From positions 1 through 19,439 of the forward strand of contig JAFTRB010000201.1 in NCBI GenBank assembly GCA_017462445.1: DNA of 19,439 nucleotides, in the 5' to 3' direction. The notes beneath the pieces are model-generated. The model saw only the letters and a program-made list of their open reading frames with translations, was not told where the DNA came from and made no database searches. This DNA comes from Clostridia bacterium. Lineage in GTDB: Bacteria > Bacillota_A > Clostridia > Oscillospirales > CAG-272. Below, one piece after another: positions 15,910 through 19,439 of the stretch; within the stretch, counting starts at the first letter, position 1; each line of letters opens with the position of its first letter. Made by a program: the position numbers and the translations under genes.

Positions 15910-16437
15910 TTAGTCAACAAAGGACAGTGTTGCTGACTTAATGTTGGTGTTTTGTACCATATAGTAGAAAGTCTTGCTTTCGCCTGGTTCAAGCCATGTC
16001 GAGTCAACGGCATAAGTCCAATCGGTATCTACTATTGATCCGGAATAATTCTTAAACTGAGCTTTCACTTTTACATATCTATATCTTGTTGCAACGTATC
16101 TAGAGCTCACGTTTGTAACAGTACAATAAACATATGTATAACTTCCGCTGGTTTTTATGCTATCAACTTTTAAGGAAAGCCCTATGCTTTTATCTATTCC
16201 CGAACTGTAATAATCGTTGTAACTACCACTGTATGATCCATCACCATAAGAGCTTCCGCTATCTTGTTCATTTGCATAGTCAATAACGCCCCAAGTAGAA
16301 AAAGCAACGCAAAGCACTAATAGAACGATAGTTAAACTTATAAAAACTTTCTTTGTTAGTCTGTTTATAGATTTGAGTTTTAAATTGATTATAGATACTA
16401 TGCTCAAAACAACAAATCCAAGTAGCATAAAAATCAA
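15910..16437 (-). CDS. C-terminal part of the zinc-ribbon membrane protein (after in-frame UGA)
   Basis: This part is in the same frame as the 16540-16779 reading frame; the frame is open from the UGA at 16540-16542 down to TAA at 15910. A TTG at 16437 is the only start-like codon and has no ribosome binding site, so it is probably not translated alone. It has membrane helices IFMLLGFVVLSIVSIINL and FISLTIVLLVLCVAFSTWGVI, then a Ser/Gly/Tyr-rich linker, then a ~100-residue extracytoplasmic beta domain (IGLSLKVDSIKTSG, then KVKAQFKNYSGSIVDTDWTY, LEPGESKTFYYMV) of the FxLYD/DUF-type found with bacterial zinc ribbons. A third helix, TILFVGIILFSLIGWGVVYLY, lies between 16437 and the UGA. Codon use is A/T-rich, unlike the flanking chromosome. 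Confidence 0.7.
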   Translation of the reverse strand: MIFMLLGFVVLSIVSIINLKLKSINRLTKKVFISLTIVLLVLCVAFSTWGVIDYANEQDSGSSYGDGSYSGSYNDYYSSGIDKSIGLSLKVDSIKTSGSYTYVYCTVTNVSSRYVATRYRYVKVKAQFKNYSGSIVDTDWTYAVDSTWLEPGESKTFYYMVQNTNIKSATLSFVD

Positions 16438-16539
16438 ACTAATCGTTGTTAATACTGATGTGAAATCATATCCACCATATAAATATACAACGCCCCATCC
16501 AATGAGGCTAAAAAGTATAATTCCTACAAACAGAATCGT

Positions 16540-16779
16540 TCAAAACGCAGCTGAAACAAAGCTGCCAAGAAATAACTTGTCTGATATTTTGTTATACACT
16601 TCTTTAAGGCAATTAGTGGATGAAGGATTATTGATCTCGCGCTCGGCTTCAACTTGATTATTGCCAATTTCTATACTTTCGATGCTTTCGTTTGAATTGG
16701 CATCCTCTGTTTTATATCCGCAATTAGAACAGAATTTGCTGTCATCAGATAACTGCGTACCGCAATTTTTACAAAACAT
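16540..16779 (-). CDS. Zinc-ribbon N-terminal part of a membrane protein, ending at an in-frame UGA
   Basis: 79 residues. The N-terminus MFCKNCGTQLSDDSKFCSNCG is a classic double CxxC zinc ribbon, as found at the start of many small Firmicute membrane proteins. An acidic linker and an amphipathic stretch follow. Reading stops at TGA just as the first membrane helix begins (SFVSAAF-stop-TILFVGIIL); the frame then continues for 209 more codons. A Trp (TGG) or Arg/Gly codon is one base away. Start ATG at 16779 has GAGAGG upstream and lies 10 bases after the stop of the lipoprotein gene, so it is the third gene of the cargo operon. Confidence 0.75.
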   Translation of the reverse strand: MFCKNCGTQLSDDSKFCSNCGYKTEDANSNESIESIEIGNNQVEAEREINNPSSTNCLKEVYNKISDKLFLGSFVSAAF

Positions 16780-16789
16780 AATTATCCTC

Positions 16790-17275
16790 TCAATTGTGTA
16801 TAGCCTTGATAGTAATGCTATCGAAAGTTTGATCTACGGATGCTGAAATCGTCCAATTTTCATAAGTTTTTGCGCTTCTGTCGCAAATGATACTCAAAAT
16901 TTCATCGGTGTCAAAGTTTTCATCTTCATAGAAAATAGAAACCACCGTCATAGTTGCATTAAATGCATTGCACACCTTTAGTTCTCCGTATGTGATACTG
17001 CCGGGATTGGAAAATACTTTTTGAACTGCATTTTTTGTGAAGTTTTTATCCATCAGTTTTTCAGCATTGATTCCGGTTACCACGTAATTAAATGCCAAAA
17101 CATTGTCCGAAGTACCGTTTGTGATGGTTAAAGTTCCATCTAATTCACCTTCAGAATCCGACAACTTACTTATTATAAATTCTTCAGTAATCTTATTTTC
17201 ATCGGTTTTGCCACACGAAGCAAGGCAAAGTGTTAACGTACAAATAAGTAATAAAATACTAATAATTTTTTTCAT
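16790..17275 (-). CDS. Small lipoprotein of unknown function
   Basis: 161 residues. A lipoprotein signal is clear: MKKI, hydrophobic ISILLLICTLTLCL, lipobox L-A-S-C with the modified cysteine at residue 21. The mature part is acidic, with predicted beta strands (GELDGTLTITNGTSDNVLAFNYVV) and a C-terminal half TYENWTISASVDQTFDSITIKAI. I recognise no family. Its gene lies between the HTH gene (20 bases upstream) and the zinc-ribbon gene (10 bases downstream) in one operon. Start ATG at 17275 is preceded by GAGGAG nine to ten bases upstream. It is A/T-rich like the rest of the segment. With the zinc-ribbon protein it could form a surface-plus-membrane pair, but no partner motif shows this. Confidence 0.82.
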   Translation of the reverse strand: MKKIISILLLICTLTLCLASCGKTDENKITEEFIISKLSDSEGELDGTLTITNGTSDNVLAFNYVVTGINAEKLMDKNFTKNAVQKVFSNPGSITYGELKVCNAFNATMTVVSIFYEDENFDTDEILSIICDRSAKTYENWTISASVDQTFDSITIKAIHN

Positions 17276-17295
17276 TTTTTCATTCTCCTCATAAA

Positions 17296-17475
17296 TTAAC
17301 GATTATTTTGTTTAGGCAATAAATCTTGCCTTGTGAAATTAGCAGGGATTCTCCAAGGACTTCCTTTGGCATCCTGCTCAGCATTAGGAATTCTTCCTTC
17401 GCGACACCATGCTGAAACAGTTGATTGTTTTACATTCAACTTCTCGGCAGCTTCTTTTGTGCCCATGAATTCCAT
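17296..17475 (-). CDS. 59-residue HTH (MerR/excisionase-like) DNA-binding protein
   Basis: Starts MEFMGTKEAAEKLNVKQ, then STVSAWCREGRIPNAEQD and GSPWRIPANFTRQDL. It matches the HTH_17/excisionase pattern (x-x-x-EAA-x-x-L-x-V-x-x-x-T-V-x-x-W-x-x-x-G-x-I-P, then W-R-I-P). Such proteins regulate their own operon or direct excision of mobile DNA; here there is no integrase nearby, so an operon regulator is as likely. It is the first gene of the cargo operon, downstream of a structured leader and terminator. AGGAGG is 12 bases before this ATG. A different-frame ATG at 17482, only five bases after the AGGAGG, opens a 32-codon overlapping frame, so the start site is less than ideal. An internal ATG (codon 4) is a possible alternative. 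Confidence 0.78.
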   Translation of the reverse strand: MEFMGTKEAAEKLNVKQSTVSAWCREGRIPNAEQDAKGSPWRIPANFTRQDLLPKQNNR

Positions 17476-17501
17476 ACTGCATATTCGCCTCCTTTCAAAA
17501 C

Positions 17502-17530
17502 AAAAAGTGCGGCAACCGGAGTTACCGCAC
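17502..17530 (-). terminator. Leader terminator with competing antiterminator
   Basis: Minus-strand GTGCGGTAAC-TCCG-GTTGCCGCAC then TTTTT, a strong 10-bp stem, 20 bases before the AGGAGG. Upstream CAATCGGAGTT (17542-17552) can instead pair with AACTCCGGTTG (17513-17523), 11 bp with one wobble, which would break the terminator stem. Confidence 0.85.
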
Positions 17531-17554
17531 CGAAAAACGCAAACTCCGATTGCT

Positions 17555-17706
17555 GCTACACAAACTAAAATAGAATTAGGGTATTACCATAATCATTTAG
17601 TGGAGCTTGCGCTTTTACCAAGTTCAAAAATGATTGTGGCGAAAAAGGGTATAATATCCCCATAAAGACAAAAATACCGCTAATTCTAATATTCAGTTTG
17701 TGTAGC
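17555..17706 (-). ncRNA. Candidate structured leader RNA (riboswitch-like)
   Basis: On the minus strand the predicted transcript begins near 17706 with GCTACACAAACT, which closes a long stem with AGTTTGTGTAGC (17555-17566). Pairing continues through AGAATTAG/CTAATTCT and GGTATT/AATACC. Inside are a GGG/CCC arm (near 17647-17661), a CCACAATCATTT/AAATGATTATGG arm (17628-17639 with 17587-17598), and a tip with AGC-GCAA-GCT, a GNRA-type tetraloop only in this strand. The order promoter, folded RNA, antiterminator, terminator, RBS, HTH gene is that of a riboswitch or protein-sensing leader. The alternative is a ~150-bp MITE with long terminal inverted repeats. Confidence 0.5.
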
Positions 17707-17712
17707 ATCTTT

Positions 17713-17741
17713 ATTATATCACAATTTTTGCGGTTTGTAAA
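17713..17741 (-). promoter_or_regulatory. SigA promoter of the cargo operon
   Basis: Minus-strand TTTACA (17736-17741), 17-base spacer, TATAAT (17713-17718). The start site falls at about 17706, exactly the first base of the long leader stem. Confidence 0.85.
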
Positions 17742-17786
17742 TATATTTAGTGGAATTTTATCAAATTACCTTCCGGTAGGTAGAAG

Positions 17787-17899
17787 CCTTGTGTAAAGGG
17801 AGGTGGCACGGCTTGCCGTGACGGAGAGATTGTAAAAAGCAACAACTTCGTGGGAACAATCCCTCAGCCGCCTTCGGCGTCAGCTCCCTTTACACAAGG
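17787..17899. repeat. Palindromic MITE-like repeat
   Basis: Perfect 16-base terminal inverted repeats, CCTTGTGTAAAGGGAG (17787-17802) and its complement (17884-17899). Nested within are GATTGT/ACAATC and two small hairpins, CACGGC-TT-GCCGTG and GCCG-CCTT-CGGC. It has no ORF. A run of six T follows its right end. Similar palindromes with the GTGTAAAGGGAG core occur as dispersed repeats in gut clostridia, from my general knowledge, not checked here. Confidence 0.82.
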
Positions 17900-17970
17900 G
17901 AGCCTTTTTTACGTTCACCTATGATTTGTCAATTTTACTGACAAGCACTGCATTTGTGTCCACAAATACA

Positions 17971-18006
17971 AAACACGGCATACCTCTTTCGAGATATGCC
18001 GTGTTT
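17971..18006 (-). terminator. Terminator of the rqcH-mnmM transcript
   Basis: AAACACGGCATA pairs perfectly with TATGCCGTGTTT, with inner CTC/GAG around a TTTC loop. The minus-strand tail is TTTTGTATTTG. It lies 88 bases past the mnmM stop. Confidence 0.8.
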
Positions 18007-18009
18007 CTG

Positions 18010-18052
18010 AAAACTGTCCTTTAGAGTGATGCTCTAACGGCGCGCTTATTTT
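18010..18052. repeat. Right copy of the 43-base inverted repeat
   Basis: Complement of 15764-15806, 37/43 identical. In this copy the central bases form a hairpin (TTAGAG-CATCA-CTCTAA on minus) that is decayed in the left copy. As on the left, it follows the 3' end of a gene read in the same direction and precedes a hairpin terminator. Confidence 0.88.
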
Positions 18053-18093
18053 AATTATTTTATAGACAAGCTTAACACGGGTATGCCCCTTGT

Positions 18094-18672
18094 CTATATT
18101 TCCCCGTATTTCGCCTTTGGGGATTTCTCCAAGAGGAAGAAGTAGGGTGAGTCGGGGGAATTGAGTATATGGAACTCGGAGGGGCAGATGCGATATTTGG
18201 ATAACCCCTTAAAATACTCGCGGAGCATATCCCCCTCAAGCGCACCTTCCTCGTGTCCCGGATAAATTGCGACAATCAACACACCGTCGGGCGCTAAAAG
18301 CTCAAGCGCCGCCTCCACAGCAGGCATTGTGGTTTCTCGCATTGTGGTGACAGCCTTGTTACCACCTCTTGGCAAATAGCCGAGATTAAACATGCCCGCC
18401 TTTATCGGCTCGTTTACGAACTCCTTTACCCTATGGTGAGAAGCGCATATCAGCGTGTAATTATCCGGCGCGCCGTTTGCCTCAAGATGCGCTCTTGTGG
18501 ATACGAGCGCCTGCTCCTGGATATCAAAAGCGTAAACTCTGCCCGTCTCTCCCACAGTGCGGGATAAAAACAGCGTATCGTTGCCGTTGCCCATCGTGAA
18601 ATCAACAGCCACATCCCCCTCACCGAGATGTTCTAATATAAAGTGCTTGTGAAGTCCTACTAAATCAACCAC
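18094..18672 (-). CDS. mnmM: tRNA 5-aminomethyluridine methyltransferase (YtqB/MnmM family)
   Basis: 192 residues from the GTG at 18670-18672, about the length of Bacillus YtqB. A class I SAM-dependent methylase: motif I is VDFTMGNGNDTLFLS, the acidic end of strand 2 is VYAFDIQEQAL. The family marks are FNLGYLPRGGNKAVTT and later IVAIYPGHEEGALE. YtqB/MnmM methylates nm5U34 to mnm5U34 in wobble-position tRNA in Gram-positive bacteria lacking MnmC. Start: AAAGGAG is eight bases before GTG 18672, and the protein then begins VVDLVGLHKHFILEHL. An upstream ATG at 18705 would overlap rqcH by 41 bases and adds residues unlike the family. The chosen start overlaps the rqcH stop by eight bases, so the two are translationally coupled. 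It ends in TAG. Confidence 0.87.
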   Translation of the reverse strand: MVDLVGLHKHFILEHLGEGDVAVDFTMGNGNDTLFLSRTVGETGRVYAFDIQEQALVSTRAHLEANGAPDNYTLICASHHRVKEFVNEPIKAGMFNLGYLPRGGNKAVTTMRETTMPAVEAALELLAPDGVLIVAIYPGHEEGALEGDMLREYFKGLSKYRICPSEFHILNSPDSPYFFLLEKSPKAKYGEI

Positions 18673-19439
18673 CTGCAAGCTCCTTTCCCAAATCCCTTCT
18701 AACAAAGGCCGTGTAGTTCGTTTTATAGGTTACGAAGCCCGGCTTTGAGCCTGTCGGCTTTTTAATATTCTTAACACGGGTATAGTCCACCGCAACCAGA
18801 TCGGCGGTTGCCTGAGAATAGTACGCGGCAATTGCGGCAGCCTCGGTGTAATCCCCGTCGCCCGGCTCCTCCCCATCGGTTACAAGAATACAATGCGAGC
18901 CGGGGATATCCTTGGTATGGAACCAGATATCATTTTTATCCGCCAGCTTAAAGGTCAAAAAATCGTTTTGAATATTGTTTCGCCCAACCAGCACACGGAA
19001 GCCACCGCTTGTCCTGAGCTCAATGGGTCTTGGCTTTACCTTCTTGCTTGGTTGATAGCCCTTCATTCTTGATGAATAGCCCGACTTATACAGCTCGTCC
19101 CTGATTTCCACCAGGTCCTCCTCGGTCTGTGAGCGGTCCAGGAAGCCCTTTACCGTCTCGAGATAGCGAAGCTCCTCCTCCCACCTGGCAATCTGCTCGG
19201 TAAGCACCTCTCTGGCCGTCTTTGCCTTGCTGTAAAGCTTGTACATACGCTGGGCATTCTGAGATGGAGATAGCCTTGTATCAAGCTCAACCGTGATTTC
19301 GGGACAGCTCTCGTCATAGTAGTCCACCGTGCTGAAGGATGGCATTCCTCGCTCTAACCGATAGAGATTTGCAGTAATCAAATCGCCCTTTTTCTTGTAT
19401 TCCTCGCCTCGCTCACTCTCGCATAGCGACTCGCGCTGA
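18665..19439 (-). CDS. rqcH: RqcH (NFACT) ribosome quality-control factor, C-terminal part (5' partial)
   Basis: 257 residues are visible; the frame runs off the right edge in the middle of the protein. It opens GEEYKKKGDLITANLY, the NFACT block before the coiled coil, then LDTRLSPSQNAQRMYKLYSKAK (family LDPxLSPxxNAQxYFxxYxKxK) and a ~55-residue coiled coil (residues ~55-110). The NFACT-R domain follows with GGFRVLVGRNNIQNDFLTFK, DIWFHTKDIPGSHCIL, AAAIAAYYSQA and VDYTRVKNIKKPTGSKPGFV. RqcH binds stalled 50S-peptidyl-tRNA and adds Ala tails to the nascent chain; the old name is fibronectin-binding protein FbpA. The N-terminal NFACT-N domain is outside the window. Its TGA overlaps the GTG of mnmM by eight bases. 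Confidence 0.93.
   Translation of the reverse strand, partial: QRESLCESERGEEYKKKGDLITANLYRLERGMPSFSTVDYYDESCPEITVELDTRLSPSQNAQRMYKLYSKAKTAREVLTEQIARWEEELRYLETVKGFLDRSQTEEDLVEIRDELYKSGYSSRMKGYQPSKKVKPRPIELRTSGGFRVLVGRNNIQNDFLTFKLADKNDIWFHTKDIPGSHCILVTDGEEPGDGDYTEAAAIAAYYSQATADLVAVDYTRVKNIKKPTGSKPGFVTYKTNYTAFVRRDLGKELAGG

Noticed and set aside
11310..16779. Alternative genetic code (UAG or UGA read as an amino acid)
   Set aside because: TAG ends the flippase, M14 and mnmM genes, and TGA ends the heparinase-like, CorC-type, lipoprotein and rqcH genes, all at sensible C-termini.
17333..17665. Plus-strand 110-codon reading frame across the HTH gene and leader
   Set aside because: It runs antisense through the HTH coding sequence and the terminator, with no RBS; the minus strand explains the region fully.
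15764..18052. Complete IS element or integrase-driven island
   Set aside because: No transposase, integrase or relaxase can be read on either strand inside the segment.

Overview
The window looks like the chromosome of a monoderm Firmicute, most likely an uncultured gut-type clostridium. Supporting signs are strong AGGAGG-type ribosome binding sites, consensus SigA promoters with 17-base spacers, a SpoVB-like flippase, an RqcH/NFACT protein next to a YtqB/MnmM-type methylase, several secreted beta-helix proteins and a lipoprotein. This assignment is inference; there is no rRNA gene or species marker to fix it.

Layout, left to right. 2-3982 (+) is the 3' part of a large secreted heparinase II/III-like protein whose C-terminal half is a beta-helix plus an Ig-like module. 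It converges on a divergent Lgt-family membrane protein (4113-4835, -). Next comes a promoter with a long leader that holds an Asp-rich 18-codon upstream ORF and a terminator, then a CNNM/CorC-type transporter (5244-6539, +). A shared terminator separates it from a SpoVB-like flippase (6613-8148, -) and a second secreted beta-helix protein (8283-10868, -), which carries the same C-terminal module as the first gene. 10985-11277 has no gene. It holds terminators and an unusual array of a 9-base unit (AGTGAAGTT or its complement) separated by tiny palindromes. The rpsB-tsf translation operon follows (minus strand), with an in-frame UAG inside tsf. Then come an M14 zinc carboxypeptidase (-) and, divergently, a two-gene operon of a membrane protein and an alpha/beta esterase (+).

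15764-18052 is a visibly A+T-rich 2.3-kb segment bracketed by two 43-base inverted repeats (37/43 identical). It holds a minus-strand operon: promoter, a highly structured ~155-nt leader RNA, a terminator with a competing antiterminator, a 59-residue HTH protein, a lipoprotein and a zinc-ribbon membrane protein interrupted by an in-frame UGA. It also contains a palindromic MITE-like repeat. After it the window returns to housekeeping genes on the minus strand: the tRNA methylase mnmM and the 3' part of rqcH, overlapping by 8 bases.

The strongest candidates for something undescribed are the structured leader with its mutually exclusive hairpins, the acidic-uORF attenuator before the CorC-type transporter, and the hairpin-spaced 9-mer array. 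The two in-frame stop codons (tsf UAG, zinc-ribbon UGA) are single-base lesions or sequence errors rather than a changed genetic code, because UAG and UGA both end other intact genes here.
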